Source: Clostridiales bacterium (GTDB lineage: Bacteria; Bacillota; Clostridia; Oscillospirales; Acutalibacteraceae). Taken from it: a DNA stretch of 39,376 bases. Below the pieces are notes generated by a model, which made no database searches, was not told where the DNA came from, and saw only the letters and a program-made list of their open reading frames with translations. Positions 23,544-32,690 of the stretch are shown one piece after another. Position 1 is the stretch's first letter. Each line of letters opens with the position of its first letter. The stretch lies in the NCBI GenBank assembly GCA_021200555.1, contig JAJQGK010000045.1, positions 1 to 39,376 on the forward strand, in the 5' to 3' direction. The position numbers and the translations under genes are program-made.

Positions 23544-24911
23544 TCAATTTCTTTTATCAAGGGGGATGTACTCCCGCACTGCCTGGACGTTTTTATATGC
23601 GGGGCGGATTATCTTTCCGGAGTTGATTATTTCCTCCAGTCTGTGAGCGCTCCAGCCCACAATTCGAGCGTCGGCAAAAATCGGTGTATAAAGCTCCTCG
23701 GGAATACCCAGCATATCATATACAAAGCCGCTGTAAAAATCAACGTTTGCACTGACACCCTTATAAATTCTGCGTTTTTTCGCTATTGCCTCGGGTGCAA
23801 GCCTCTCAACATTCGCATAAAGCCTGTACTCATCGCTGAGCCCCTTGGCAGCCGCAAGCCTTTCCACAAAGCCCTTGAAAATTTCGGCTCTCGGATCGGA
23901 CAGAGAGTAAACGGCATGACCGATACCGTAGATAAGCCCGCTTCTGTCAAAGGCTTCCTTGTTAAGGAGCTTCATCAGATACGCCATTATCTCTTCGTCG
24001 TCGTCCCAATCCTCGATATGCGATTTCATATCCATAAACATATGGCGAACCTTTATGTTTGCGCCGCCATGCCTGGGTCCCTTTAACGAGCCCAAAGCGG
24101 CAGCAATTGCGGAATATGTATCCGTACCCGATGAAGTGACAACGTGAGTCGTAAAGGTCGAGTTGTTTCCGCCGCCGTGTTCGGCATGAAGTATCAGGGC
24201 AAGGTCAAGGAGCTGCGCTTCAAGAGGCGTAAATTTGCCGTCAAGCCTTAACATATAAAGGATGTTTTCGGCGGTAGAGTATTCGTGCTTAGGCTCATGG
24301 ATAAAGAAGCTCTGATTGCCTCTTATGTAATAATTGTACGCCTGATAGCCGTAAACGGAGAGCAGAGGAAACAGAGATATTAAGCGTATGCACTGCCGCA
24401 GCACATTTCCGACGCTTGTATCGTTGGGATTTTCGTCATAGGAATAAAGAGCCAAGACGCTTCGTGCAAGGCTGTTCATTATGTCGTCCGAAGGGGCTTT
24501 CATTATAAAGTCGCGGACAAAGGAGCCGGGCAGAAGACGGTAATTTGCCAAAACGGTCTTAAACTCGTCAAGCTCCGACTCTGCGGGCAGAGAACCGAAA
24601 AGGAGAATATACGCCGTTTCTTCAAATCCGAACCTTTTTGTTGAGGCGATATCCTTAATGATGTCCTTGACGTCGTATCCTCTGTAAAAAAGTCTGCCCT
24701 CACAGGGAACCTCCTTACCGTCGATTATATCCTTTGAATGGACGTCGGATATTTCGGTAAGCCCCGTTAAAACTCCCTTTCCGTTTAGGTCTCGGAGTCC
24801 CCTGTTGACGCTGTATTTTGTGTACAGCTCGGGGTCAATCCCTCCGCCGTTGACACACAGCTGTTTGTACTTTTCAAGCTCAGGCGCATTGCCCGAATAA
24901 AACTTATTCAT
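23544..24911 (-). CDS. gltA: Citrate (Si)-synthase
   Basis: This 455-residue enzyme makes citrate from oxaloacetate and acetyl-CoA. Family motifs are GRLFYRGYDVKDI, HAEHGGGNNSTFTTHVV with the first catalytic His, GSLKGPRHGGAN, and GIGHAVYSLSDPRAEI with the second. The fold is that of Si-type synthases, not the Re-type found in some clostridia. ATG at 24911 follows AAGGAG by 7 bases; longer starts would run back through A/T-rich non-coding DNA. No aconitase or isocitrate dehydrogenase gene is nearby, so the likely role is 2-oxoglutarate supply for glutamate. It has its own terminator. I could not find a good promoter upstream. Confidence 0.93.
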   Translation of the reverse strand: MNKFYSGNAPELEKYKQLCVNGGGIDPELYTKYSVNRGLRDLNGKGVLTGLTEISDVHSKDIIDGKEVPCEGRLFYRGYDVKDIIKDIASTKRFGFEETAYILLFGSLPAESELDEFKTVLANYRLLPGSFVRDFIMKAPSDDIMNSLARSVLALYSYDENPNDTSVGNVLRQCIRLISLFPLLSVYGYQAYNYYIRGNQSFFIHEPKHEYSTAENILYMLRLDGKFTPLEAQLLDLALILHAEHGGGNNSTFTTHVVTSSGTDTYSAIAAALGSLKGPRHGGANIKVRHMFMDMKSHIEDWDDDEEIMAYLMKLLNKEAFDRSGLIYGIGHAVYSLSDPRAEIFKGFVERLAAAKGLSDEYRLYANVERLAPEAIAKKRRIYKGVSANVDFYSGFVYDMLGIPEELYTPIFADARIVGWSAHRLEEIINSGKIIRPAYKNVQAVREYIPLDKRN

Positions 24912-25073
24912 TTCACATCTCCTTTTCATATTTCTCTTTTTCTCTTTATTTTTATAATTGTACAACAACAATTTAAACTGAATGTTAAGACTTGGTTTAA
25001 CGGAAATGGTTTTGCTCGCCGAAAGCAAGATAAGAAAATTAATTTCCGCGTACCGATTTAGTGAGGAGCAATC

Positions 25074-25212
25074 GAGTGTGGAGCTTTTCGAGTGTGGAGT
25101 TTCGGAAGCCGCAAGCGGCTTTTTCGCTCACTGCATTCGCTCTAATTTAGTGCTCAGTGGTCAGTGGTGCTTTAGTGATCAGACTAAGATTTTTAATACT
25201 AATCACTTATAA
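25074..25212 (+). repeat. R2 interspersed repeat, copy B
   Basis: This is the second copy of the family seen at 20866-21028. Its hairpin is AAGCCG-CAAG-CGGCTT (25106-25121) followed by four more T. Relative to copy A the innermost C-G pair has become G-C, a compensatory change, while the loop differs. Shared blocks are GAGTGTGGAGTTTCGGAAGC, CGCTCACTGC, TTCGCTCTAAT, TCAGTGGTCAGTGGT and CACTTATAAA. It lies in the 380-base gap between citrate synthase and tatD, which otherwise shows only A/T-rich DNA. Confidence 0.8.
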
Positions 25213-25289
25213 AATGAATTGCAGAAGTTAAAACTTATTCTCAAGCATTATGAATTGCCAATATTGCAAATTGTACATTTTTGCCGACA

Positions 25290-26057
25290 TTAACATATTC
25301 CGAACAATCTTTTGGCGTTTTCGCAGGTTATGCTGAGGATTTCCTCGGGTTTGCAGCCTCTTATCTCCCCTAATTTTTCGGCAACATAGGAAATATACGC
25401 AGAATTGTTCCTCTTTCCCCGCATGGGAACGGGAGCCATATAGGGGCAGTCCGTTTCAACCAAAAGTCTGTCTGCGGGCACCATTGCAGCCACTTCTGCG
25501 GGCTTTACGGCGTTTTTAAAGGTTACCGCTCCTCCCAGTCCGATATACATTCCCAGCTTTAAAATTTCCTTTGCCGTCTCAACGCTGCCGGAAAAGCAGT
25601 GCATCACGCCCTTGGGACGGTACTTTTTGAGCAAATTCAGCGTGTCCGCATGCGCTTCCCTGTCATGAACAATCACGGGAATATCATGCTTTACCGCTGT
25701 TTCAAGCTGCCGCTCGAATACCGTGAGCTGCGTTTCCCTCGGCACAAAATCATAGTGATAATCAAGCCCTATTTCCCCTAACGCAACGCACTTTTCATGA
25801 CTGAGCATTTTTTCTATTTCGGAATAGTCGGACTGCTTCATCTCGTTGACATCCTCCGGATGAATACCGCAGGCAGCGTATATGAAGCTGTACCTTTCAG
25901 CAAATTCAAGGCATTTCAAAGAGGATTTGACGTCAGTTCCGCAGTTTACAATACCGACAATGCCCGCTTCGGGTAAGGAAGCGAGCAAGGAATTTCGGTC
26001 GATATCAAACTGCTCCGTGTCATAGTGAGCGTGTGAATCGAAAATATTACCGTACAT
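25290..26057 (-). CDS. tatD: TatD family metal-dependent hydrolase (DNase)
   Basis: This 255-residue TIM-barrel hydrolase has the metal ligands in order: His9 and His11 (DSHAHYD), Glu in GEIGLDYH, His in PVIVHDREAH, His in MHCFSG, and Asp in VETDCPY. The family has 3'-5' DNase activity and D-aminoacyl-tRNA deacylase-like relatives. The ATG overlaps the metG stop by one base (TAATG), a close link seen in many Firmicutes, where tatD (yabD) follows metG. The exact substrate is uncertain. Confidence 0.93.
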   Translation of the reverse strand: MYGNIFDSHAHYDTEQFDIDRNSLLASLPEAGIVGIVNCGTDVKSSLKCLEFAERYSFIYAACGIHPEDVNEMKQSDYSEIEKMLSHEKCVALGEIGLDYHYDFVPRETQLTVFERQLETAVKHDIPVIVHDREAHADTLNLLKKYRPKGVMHCFSGSVETAKEILKLGMYIGLGGAVTFKNAVKPAEVAAMVPADRLLVETDCPYMAPVPMRGKRNNSAYISYVAEKLGEIRGCKPEEILSITCENAKRLFGIC

Positions 26058-27994
26058 TATCTTATCTTAGCTCCTGCAGGCATATTGTCAACGAAAACAA
26101 CCTTTACGTCATCCTCGCTGCAGTCCGCCGCAAGTATCATTCCGCAGCTTTCAACTCCGCAAAGCACGGCAGGCTTAAGATTTGATACAAGTATAACCTT
26201 ATGACCCTTAAGGTCTTCGGGCTTATACCATTTTGCTATACCGGACGCCACGGTTCTGGGAACTCCCGTACCGTCGTCAAGGGTAAGCTTCAATAATTTC
26301 TTTGCTCGTTTTATGGGCTCGCATTCCGTAATTTCGGCAACCCGCAAATCCACCTTTGCGAAGTCGTCGATATTAATCTGCGCCACGCCCTCAATTTCTT
26401 TTGCTTTTTCGGCTTCTTTTTTCTTCTCTTCCATCTCGGCTCTGATTTCCTCGGTAATTTTATCAACGTCAATCCTTGCAAACAAAGGCTGAGCCGTACC
26501 TACCTTTGCTCCCACGGGGACAGCCCCGAATGATTTTATTGACTCGTAAGAGCAAATATCCGAATTGATTTGAGTTAATATCGCCTTTGAGGTATCGGGC
26601 ATAAAGGGCGACAGCTCCACCGCTATTATTCTTATGCTCTCGATAAGGTTGTACAGAACCGTTGCAAGGCGGTTTCTGCTGTTTTCGTCCTTTGCCAGTG
26701 CCCAAGGGGCAGTTTCGTCAATGTACTTGTTGCTGCGTTTTGCGATTGTCAGCACCGCTTCAACAGCGTCTGAAATGCGAAATTCATCGAACGCCGTCTC
26801 AATTTTCGGAAGAGCCGCAAGAATATCGGACTTAAATCCCTCGTCAATATCGGCTGTTTCAGTGTTGCATATCAGCTCGCCGTCAAAATATTTGTTTACC
26901 ATGGCGACCGTTCTGTTTACAAGATTGCCGATTGTATTTGCCAGATCGGAATTATAGCGTTCAATCATGGTATCGTAGGAAATTGAGCCGTCCTGAGCGT
27001 GAGGCATTTCCGAAAGAAGGTAGTATCTTACCGCATCGACTCCGAAGCGTTTGATAAGCTCCTCGGCGTAGATAACGTTGCCCTTTGACTTTGACATTTT
27101 ATCCTCGCCGAACAGAAGCCACGGATGACCGTAAACCTGTTTGGGCAAGGGCTCACCCAACGCCATAAGCATAATCGGCCAATAAATGGTGTGAAAACGG
27201 ATAATATCCTTGCCTATTATATGGACGTCCGCAGGCCAATATTTTTTGTAAAGCTCGCCGCTGCCGTCCGGGTCATAGCCCAAAGCCGTAATGTAGTTTG
27301 ACAGAGCGTCTATCCAAACGTAAATAACATGCTTTTCGTCAAAGGTTACGGGTATTCCCCATTTAAAAGAGGATCTGGATACGCATAAATCCTGAAGTCC
27401 CGGCTTGATAAAATTGTTGAGCATTTCCTTTTTTCTGCTCTCGGGATAAATGAATTTAGGGTTATCCTCAATATATTTTTCAAGCTGCTTTTGATATTTT
27501 GAAAGCTTTAGGAAGTACGCCTCCTCCTTAGCGGGCTTCACTTCCCTGCCGCAGTCGGGACACTTTCCGTCAACAAGCTGAGACTCAGTCCAGAAGGACT
27601 CGCAGGGAGTGCAGTAAAGTCCCTCGTACTCACCCTTGTAAATATCCCCTTGCTCGTACAGCTTATTGAAAATTTTCTGAACCGCTTTTTCATGGTAATC
27701 GTCTGTGGTTCTGATAAATTTATCGTAGGTCGTATTGAGCATATCGCATATTTCACGGATTTCGCCGGCGACTTTATCCACATACTCCTTGGGAGTTACT
27801 CCCGCCTCCTTGGCGTATGTTTCGATTTTCTGTCCGTGCTCGTCCGTTCCCGTCAAAAAGAAAACATCATACCCCTGAAGTCTTTTGAACCGTGCGATTG
27901 CATCGGTCAGCACAATCTCATAAGAATTGCCTATATGGGGCTTTCTTGAGGTGTATGCGATAGCAGTAGTAATATAATACTTTTGCTTTTCCAT
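26057..27994 (-). CDS. metG: Methionyl-tRNA synthetase
   Basis: The 645-residue class I synthetase charges tRNA(Met). The HIGH-type motif is HIGN at residues 20-23, and KMSKS is at 299-303. The zinc knuckle is made of CTPCESFW and CPDCGRE. The last 105 or so residues are an OB-fold tRNA-binding domain (KVDLRVAEI, then VSNLKPAVLCGVESCGM), joined by a Lys/Glu-rich linker near residue 525. Length and layout are as in B. subtilis. ATG follows GGAGGA. The gene has a strong promoter about 55 bases upstream and no T-box is visible. Confidence 0.97.
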   Translation of the reverse strand: MEKQKYYITTAIAYTSRKPHIGNSYEIVLTDAIARFKRLQGYDVFFLTGTDEHGQKIETYAKEAGVTPKEYVDKVAGEIREICDMLNTTYDKFIRTTDDYHEKAVQKIFNKLYEQGDIYKGEYEGLYCTPCESFWTESQLVDGKCPDCGREVKPAKEEAYFLKLSKYQKQLEKYIEDNPKFIYPESRKKEMLNNFIKPGLQDLCVSRSSFKWGIPVTFDEKHVIYVWIDALSNYITALGYDPDGSGELYKKYWPADVHIIGKDIIRFHTIYWPIMLMALGEPLPKQVYGHPWLLFGEDKMSKSKGNVIYAEELIKRFGVDAVRYYLLSEMPHAQDGSISYDTMIERYNSDLANTIGNLVNRTVAMVNKYFDGELICNTETADIDEGFKSDILAALPKIETAFDEFRISDAVEAVLTIAKRSNKYIDETAPWALAKDENSRNRLATVLYNLIESIRIIAVELSPFMPDTSKAILTQINSDICSYESIKSFGAVPVGAKVGTAQPLFARIDVDKITEEIRAEMEEKKKEAEKAKEIEGVAQINIDDFAKVDLRVAEITECEPIKRAKKLLKLTLDDGTGVPRTVASGIAKWYKPEDLKGHKVILVSNLKPAVLCGVESCGMILAADCSEDDVKVVFVDNMPAGAKIR

Positions 27995-28050
27995 TATTTT
28001 ATCCTCCGAACAGCGATTGAAATTTTGAAATTATATGTTTACTTTGTACT

Positions 28051-28079
28051 ATTATACATTTCAATTTCCGTTATTGCAA
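28051..28079 (-). promoter_or_regulatory. Sigma-A promoter of metG-tatD
   Basis: On the minus strand, TTGCAA (4/6) and TATAAT (6/6) are separated by 17 bases. The expected start is about 50 bases before the metG ATG. The short leader leaves no room for a T-box or SAM riboswitch. Confidence 0.7.
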
Positions 28080-28126
28080 GAGATTTTTTCAATCTCAAAA
28101 AATTATGAAAAATTTGCTGTTTACCC

Positions 28127-28156
28127 TTGAATTTTTTGTTCAATATAGTGTATAAT
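28127..28156 (+). promoter_or_regulatory. Sigma-A promoter of the lipase operon
   Basis: TTGAAT (4/6) and TATAAT (6/6) are 18 bases apart, with the transcription start expected near 28163, about 32 bases before the ATG. It diverges from the metG promoter across about 50 bases. Confidence 0.65.
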
Positions 28157-28194
28157 GTGTATCAATATAAACGCAATGTTAAGGAGAGTTTACC

Positions 28195-29745
28195 ATGAAA
28201 AAAACTTTTTCAAAAGTAATAAGCATTTTTCTTTCCGTTGTCATGCTCTGCGTCTCCATGTCCGCTTTGGCGTTTGCCGCTGATGCGGAGACAAACGACG
28301 TTCCCGTAATTTTTGTGGACGGCATAGATTCAACGGATATTATCAATACGGAAACGGGAGAAACGGCATTTCCGCCAAGCGCAAGCTCTATTGTCAGCGG
28401 CGTCGGCAAGGCTGTCCTGCCCTTGATTTCATCTGTTTTGACTAAGAATTACTCAAAGCTTGCGGATCCGGTAAGCGAGGCGGTAAAGGTTATTTTTGAC
28501 GCTGCGGCCTGCGATGAAAACGGCGATCCCGTTTACGCCACCACAACGGCTTACGAAAGACCCACGGAGGAGGAAATACTCGCCGCATACAAAGATGGAA
28601 CGGGATATACCGCTTCCGACGCAATTTTTTACAGCTATGACTGGCGGCTCGATATGCAGACCCTTGCCGAACAGCTTCACGATTTTATAGAGTATACCCT
28701 TGAAACGACGGGAGCCGAAAAGGTAAATCTTATAGGCTTCAGCATGGGCACCTGTGTTATTATGACATATATGAACGACTATGATTACGAGTACATAAAC
28801 AATGTTGTTCTTCTTGCGGGAGCATATAACGGCGTAAGCACCTGCGGCGAACCCTTCTCCGGTCAAATTGCCTTTGACGATGAGGCGATGGTAAGATTTT
28901 TATATACCATGCTGGGAGAGGATTTCGGCAGCTATCTGCTTAAAGCCGTAATCGACGCACTCTATCAGGCGGGAGTTGTAGACGGCGTGCTTGACTTCGC
29001 TACGGAGCTTGTAGACGCTATTCTGGACGATGTTTACGAGGATGCCTTTAAAGAGACCTTCGCACGGATGGCGGGCTTCTGGAGCCTTATTCCCTACGAT
29101 ATGTACGATGATGCCAAAGCTCTTCTTATAGGCGATAACGTCACAGAGGAATATATTGCAAAGATAGATTACTATCATTATGAAATTCAGGCAAACAATG
29201 CGGCTATTATAGACGGCGCAAGAGACAATGGGATAGGAGTTTCCATAGTTGCCAAATACGGCAGCACAGTTCCGCCCTGCATTGTCAGCATAAATGAAAT
29301 AGGCGACAGCGTTATCGACACAAAATTCGAGTCCTTCGGAGCGACCTGCGCTCTTGCAAACACCACGCTGGGAGAGGATTACGTTCAGGCTGCTGATACG
29401 GAGCACAACCATATATCTCCGGACAATATGATTGACGCTTCAACCTGCCAATACCCTGAAAATACTTGGTTCATAAAGGGGCTTAACCATGCGGATCACA
29501 ACGACAGCGAATGGGCGCTTTGCGATTTTCTGCTTAACTCCGAAACACAGCCCACCGTTTGGGACAATGAGGCTTATCCGCAGTTCCTGACTCTTGTTGA
29601 CGGTGAATTTGTGCCCATGACAGAGGAAAACGCATCAAACGCATATGCAGAGGTAACGGAGGCGGAAACGGGCTTTTTCGCCAAGATTATCCATGTAATA
29701 AAGCTCATAATATCCGCATTTAAATCGCTGTTCAGTCTTTTGTAA
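28195..29745 (+). CDS. Secreted alpha/beta-hydrolase of the LCAT-like lipase type
   Basis: This 516-residue protein has a signal peptide with likely cleavage after Ala28 (AFA), so it acts outside the membrane. The nucleophile elbow is GFSMG at 181-185 with Ser183. Upstream, YDWRLD at 148-153 is the motif typical of lecithin:cholesterol acyltransferase-type hydrolases. A candidate catalytic His is 432 in GLNHADH. The last 25 or so residues (KIIHVIKLIISAFKSLFSLL) form a hydrophobic, Lys-bearing tail that could hold the enzyme at a membrane. ATG follows AAGGAGAG. It is coupled to the next gene. Lipid or phospholipid hydrolysis is likely; substrate and acyltransferase activity are open. Confidence 0.82.
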   Translation: MKKTFSKVISIFLSVVMLCVSMSALAFAADAETNDVPVIFVDGIDSTDIINTETGETAFPPSASSIVSGVGKAVLPLISSVLTKNYSKLADPVSEAVKVIFDAAACDENGDPVYATTTAYERPTEEEILAAYKDGTGYTASDAIFYSYDWRLDMQTLAEQLHDFIEYTLETTGAEKVNLIGFSMGTCVIMTYMNDYDYEYINNVVLLAGAYNGVSTCGEPFSGQIAFDDEAMVRFLYTMLGEDFGSYLLKAVIDALYQAGVVDGVLDFATELVDAILDDVYEDAFKETFARMAGFWSLIPYDMYDDAKALLIGDNVTEEYIAKIDYYHYEIQANNAAIIDGARDNGIGVSIVAKYGSTVPPCIVSINEIGDSVIDTKFESFGATCALANTTLGEDYVQAADTEHNHISPDNMIDASTCQYPENTWFIKGLNHADHNDSEWALCDFLLNSETQPTVWDNEAYPQFLTLVDGEFVPMTEENASNAYAEVTEAETGFFAKIIHVIKLIISAFKSLFSLL

Positions 29746-29757
29746 GGAGGCATTTAA

Positions 29758-30537
29758 GTGAGTGAAATCAAGTGCGGAATACAGCTTTACACCGTCCGCA
29801 GTCTTTGCCAAACATTGGAAGATACGGACAGAGTTCTTGCACGGCTTCAAACTGCCGGAGTGCATGATATACAGGTGTCGGGCATAGGCGAAATGGATTG
29901 GGGACGTCTCTCGGAAATCATAAAAAATCACAATATGGAAGTATGCGTGACCCATGTTCCATTTGACAGAATAATCAACGACACGGACTCGGTTATCGAA
30001 GACCATGTAAAATTGGGCTGCGACTGTATAGGAATAGGCTGCTTCCCCTCGGAATACGAACGAACGGAGGAGGGATCGAAGCAGTTTATCAAAGACATCC
30101 TCCCCGCCGCAAAAAAGATAAACGGGAGGAATATGCACCTGACATACCACAACCATGACTTTGACGTAAAGCCCAACGGCGGAAAATCCATACTTGACGG
30201 ATTGATTGAGGATGTGCCGGAGGAGCTTCTGTGGTTTGTGCCGGATGTTGCATGGCTCCAAATTGCGGGAGAAAATCCGTCCGAATACCTTAAAAGGATG
30301 GTAAACAGAGTCAAGGTTATCCACTTTAAGGATTACTTTACAGATAAAGATTCCGGCTCCCACCGCTTCACCGAGCTTGGGAAAGGGCTTGTAAATCTCG
30401 ATAAATGCTATGAAACGGCGCAGCAGATGAATATTCCCTATATAATGTTTGAGCAGGACGACAACTGGACAACCGATCCCGTAACATCCTGCATTGAAAG
30501 CTTTGAATATATGAAAGAAATTCAACTAAGGCATTAG
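29758..30537 (+). CDS. Sugar phosphate isomerase/epimerase family protein (xylose isomerase-like TIM barrel)
   Basis: This 259-residue protein of the AP-endonuclease-2/xylose-isomerase-like barrel family has an N-terminal GIQLYTVRSL strand, HLTYHNHDFDV, PDVAWLQIAG and VIHFKDYF, which bear the usual Glu/His/Asp metal ligands. It is related to IolE/IolI-type inositol enzymes, but the motifs do not identify a substrate. Translation starts at GTG with AAGGAGG 7 bases upstream, and that site overlaps the stop codon of the lipase gene, so the two are coupled. A strong terminator follows. Confidence 0.85.
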   Translation: MSEIKCGIQLYTVRSLCQTLEDTDRVLARLQTAGVHDIQVSGIGEMDWGRLSEIIKNHNMEVCVTHVPFDRIINDTDSVIEDHVKLGCDCIGIGCFPSEYERTEEGSKQFIKDILPAAKKINGRNMHLTYHNHDFDVKPNGGKSILDGLIEDVPEELLWFVPDVAWLQIAGENPSEYLKRMVNRVKVIHFKDYFTDKDSGSHRFTELGKGLVNLDKCYETAQQMNIPYIMFEQDDNWTTDPVTSCIESFEYMKEIQLRH

Positions 30538-30554
30538 AAAACCGATAATTTAAT

Positions 30555-30586
30555 AAAAAAGCTCCCTCAAATCGGGGAGTTTTTTA
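30555..30586. terminator. Bidirectional rho-independent terminator
   Basis: CTCCC and GGGAG, extended by a G-U and A-T pairs, form a stem around an 8-base loop, with T-runs on both strands (TTTTTT each way). It lies between the convergent isomerase-like and membrane protein genes and can serve both. Confidence 0.9.
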
Positions 30587-30600
30587 TATACATAAATATA

Positions 30601-31383
30601 TTACATATTATCGGGGCTGTCGGATGCTTCTCTATCTGTATCTGTGCCGACGTCGGTTTCCTCGGTCTGCGTCTCAGAGTCTGCTGAGGCAAAGCTTCGT
30701 CTCCTGACAATAAGGAAAGCAAGAAGAAGAATATATTTTACAACAAGGAGAATTGAGGAAAATGTATTTAAGAAGGAGCTATTTCCTCTGAATGTATAAA
30801 CTGTGCTCATTATTCCTATTACAAGCTGAACGACAAAAACAATGGCGGTCAAAAGGGCAAAATTGCTGACGAAATCGGATTTGCGGGAAAATGAGCGGAG
30901 CTTCCAAAGATAGATTATATACACTGTTGAAATTGCGGCCGCTTGAAGCGCAACAAGTATTATTGCCGTAATTACGCTTACGTTTGCTGCGGCGGCTCTG
31001 TCCGAATCCGTAAGGCTTTCCGCATTGCTGTAAACGGACAGGATAACGCTGAAGATTACAGCCGCAATTCCGCCGACGACAGTTATAACAAAGCTTGCAA
31101 TCGAAAGGGACTTAAGATTCTTTCCCATATAATAGTTTTCGTTTTCCTCGCTGAGCCTGCACGCCTTGTCAAGGACGGAAAAACCTTTGATTGTGATTAT
31201 ATAGGCAAACAGCGTAAAAGCCACAGCCAGGAGCTGCGCTATTACGCTTACGGCAAAGGGCATATTCTCCGCCGCATTTACAATGAAGGACAAAACCGCA
31301 TTTACGGTTAAAGCAATTGCCGCCGCTATAAACATCTCGGTGCCTTTAAATTTATACTGCATTGCAATTTCACTTTTTTTCAC
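30601..31383 (-). CDS. Multi-pass membrane protein of unknown function
   Basis: I do not recognise this 260-residue protein. Six hydrophobic segments can be seen at about 18-38, 41-65, 95-117, 134-159, 173-197 and 210-226. A short polar loop between segments 2 and 3 reads KACRLSEENENYYMGKN, and the C-terminal tail is acidic (about 235-260, rich in Asp, Glu, Thr and Ser). The GTG start has GGGGAGG 8 bases upstream. It follows nahK by 67 bases, with a solitary R1 end in between; co-transcription with nahK is possible. Confidence 0.75.
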   Translation of the reverse strand: MKKSEIAMQYKFKGTEMFIAAAIALTVNAVLSFIVNAAENMPFAVSVIAQLLAVAFTLFAYIITIKGFSVLDKACRLSEENENYYMGKNLKSLSIASFVITVVGGIAAVIFSVILSVYSNAESLTDSDRAAAANVSVITAIILVALQAAAISTVYIIYLWKLRSFSRKSDFVSNFALLTAIVFVVQLVIGIMSTVYTFRGNSSFLNTFSSILLVVKYILLLAFLIVRRRSFASADSETQTEETDVGTDTDREASDSPDNM

Positions 31384-31435
31384 AGAGTTTTACCTCCCCA
31401 AAGTTTTATAAAAAATAAAGCAAGTCGTATACGGA

Positions 31436-31456
31436 TTAAGTAACCATTGATTAAAT
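31436..31456 (-). repeat. Solitary R1 end at the nahK stop codon
   Basis: Read on the minus strand this is ATTTAATCAATGGTTACTTA, one mismatch from the R1 right terminal repeat. The TAA inside ATTTAATC is the stop codon of nahK. None of the R1 interior is present beside it. Confidence 0.75.
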
Positions 31457-32581
31457 TTTTTCTGCGGCTTTTGCCGTAATTGCCGTCATCTCGCCGAACT
31501 TTTTCTCCATATCCGCCACAAGCTTAAACTGCGTGCGGCAGCGGTCAAGGTTATGCTCGGGATAAGACGTACCGAAGTAAACATCGCCGTTAAGATAATC
31601 CGCAAGAAATCTCATTCCGCACTCAAGGGTCAGCAGCTTTGCGGAAAAAGGCAGATATTCAATTTCCTTTGCCGTAAGGCTTTTGCCCGCAGCGGAAAGA
31701 TACCCGCAAACATATTTTTCGTAAAGATTTAAATCGAGGGAGATTTTCGACAAATCCTTCTCATCCTCGGCGCCGGTATTGGCTCCGAAGCGGATTGCAT
31801 CGCCGAAATCGTACAGAGAAAGCCCCGGCATAACAGTATCCAAATCAACTATGCAGACTGCTTTTCCCGTATCCCTGTCAAACATAATATTGTTAAGCTT
31901 TGTATCGTTATGTGTAACTCTTAAAGGGAGCTCGCCCTTTTGGAGCAAATCCACAAGAACGGAGGTATCCTTTTCTCTGTCGTAGGCAAACCTAAGCTCA
32001 TCCCTTACAGAGTCCGCACGGTTCGCCGTATTGCGGGACTCAGCCTCCTTCAGCTGCAAAAGCCGCTTGTGCGTATCGTGGAAGTCGGGGATTATGTCAT
32101 AAAGAGTGTCTATTGGAAAATCCGCAAGCTGAGACTGGAAATTTCCGAAGGCTCTGCCCGCATCGTAAAAAACGGAGTCATTCTCAATGGCGTTATAAGA
32201 AAAGGCGTTGTCGATAAAATTATAAAAACGCCAATAGCTGCCCTCGGAGTCCACGAAGCAGCTCTGTCCGGAACGGGTAAAATAAACGGAGAGAGTTTCA
32301 CGGTTGGGATCTCCGCCCTGAGCCGTGATCTTATCTCTTAAAAACGCCGTTACCCGAACGACATTATCCATAAGCTCAAGAGGATTTTTAAAAACCTCTG
32401 TGTTGATCTGCTGCAAAAGACGTTTTTCTCTTTTGCCCCCGGCTGTTTCGCAATAAATGTAAAAGGTTCTGTTAATATGACCGTTATCTATCAGTTTCCA
32501 TTCAATTATATTTCTGTTTAAGGAATATGCGTCCAAAATCTCGTCAATGGTGGAGGGAAGTTCTTTTTTTATCAAACTCAA
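31451..32581 (-). CDS. nahK: N-acetylhexosamine 1-kinase-like phosphotransferase
   Basis: This 376-residue APH-fold kinase closely resembles bifidobacterial NahK, which makes GlcNAc- or GalNAc-1-phosphate. Shared features are DNGHINRTFYI at the ATP site, LLQQINTEVF, HNDTKLNN at 224-231 with catalytic Asp226, VDLDTVMPG with metal-binding Asp246/Asp248, FGDAIRFGA and the C-terminal GMRFLADYLNGDVYF. The start is TTG ten bases after AAAGGA. A strong divergent promoter lies upstream. The LNB phosphorylase and uridylyltransferase genes that join NahK in bifidobacteria are absent here. The last codons and stop come from an R1 repeat end. Specificity for GlcNAc/GalNAc is likely but untested. Confidence 0.85.
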   Translation of the reverse strand: MSLIKKELPSTIDEILDAYSLNRNIIEWKLIDNGHINRTFYIYCETAGGKREKRLLQQINTEVFKNPLELMDNVVRVTAFLRDKITAQGGDPNRETLSVYFTRSGQSCFVDSEGSYWRFYNFIDNAFSYNAIENDSVFYDAGRAFGNFQSQLADFPIDTLYDIIPDFHDTHKRLLQLKEAESRNTANRADSVRDELRFAYDREKDTSVLVDLLQKGELPLRVTHNDTKLNNIMFDRDTGKAVCIVDLDTVMPGLSLYDFGDAIRFGANTGAEDEKDLSKISLDLNLYEKYVCGYLSAAGKSLTAKEIEYLPFSAKLLTLECGMRFLADYLNGDVYFGTSYPEHNLDRCRTQFKLVADMEKKFGEMTAITAKAAEKI

Positions 32582-32690
32582 TTAATATACATCCTTTCGC
32601 CGCAGAATGAGCAGATAATTAATATAATGAGCCCAACCGTACCGAAAGAAATGCAGACTGACGGCTTTCGATTGAACATTTTCAGCCTGT

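Noticed and set aside
24912-25028. N-terminal extension of citrate synthase
   Set aside because: The added residues are Lys/Asn-rich translation of A/T-rich DNA; AAGGAG stands 7 bases before the ATG at 24911.
29635-30525. Open frame of 296 codons on the minus strand
   Set aside because: It is antisense to the isomerase-like gene and the end of the lipase gene; composition and Cys/His/Tyr-rich translation are typical of a shadow frame.
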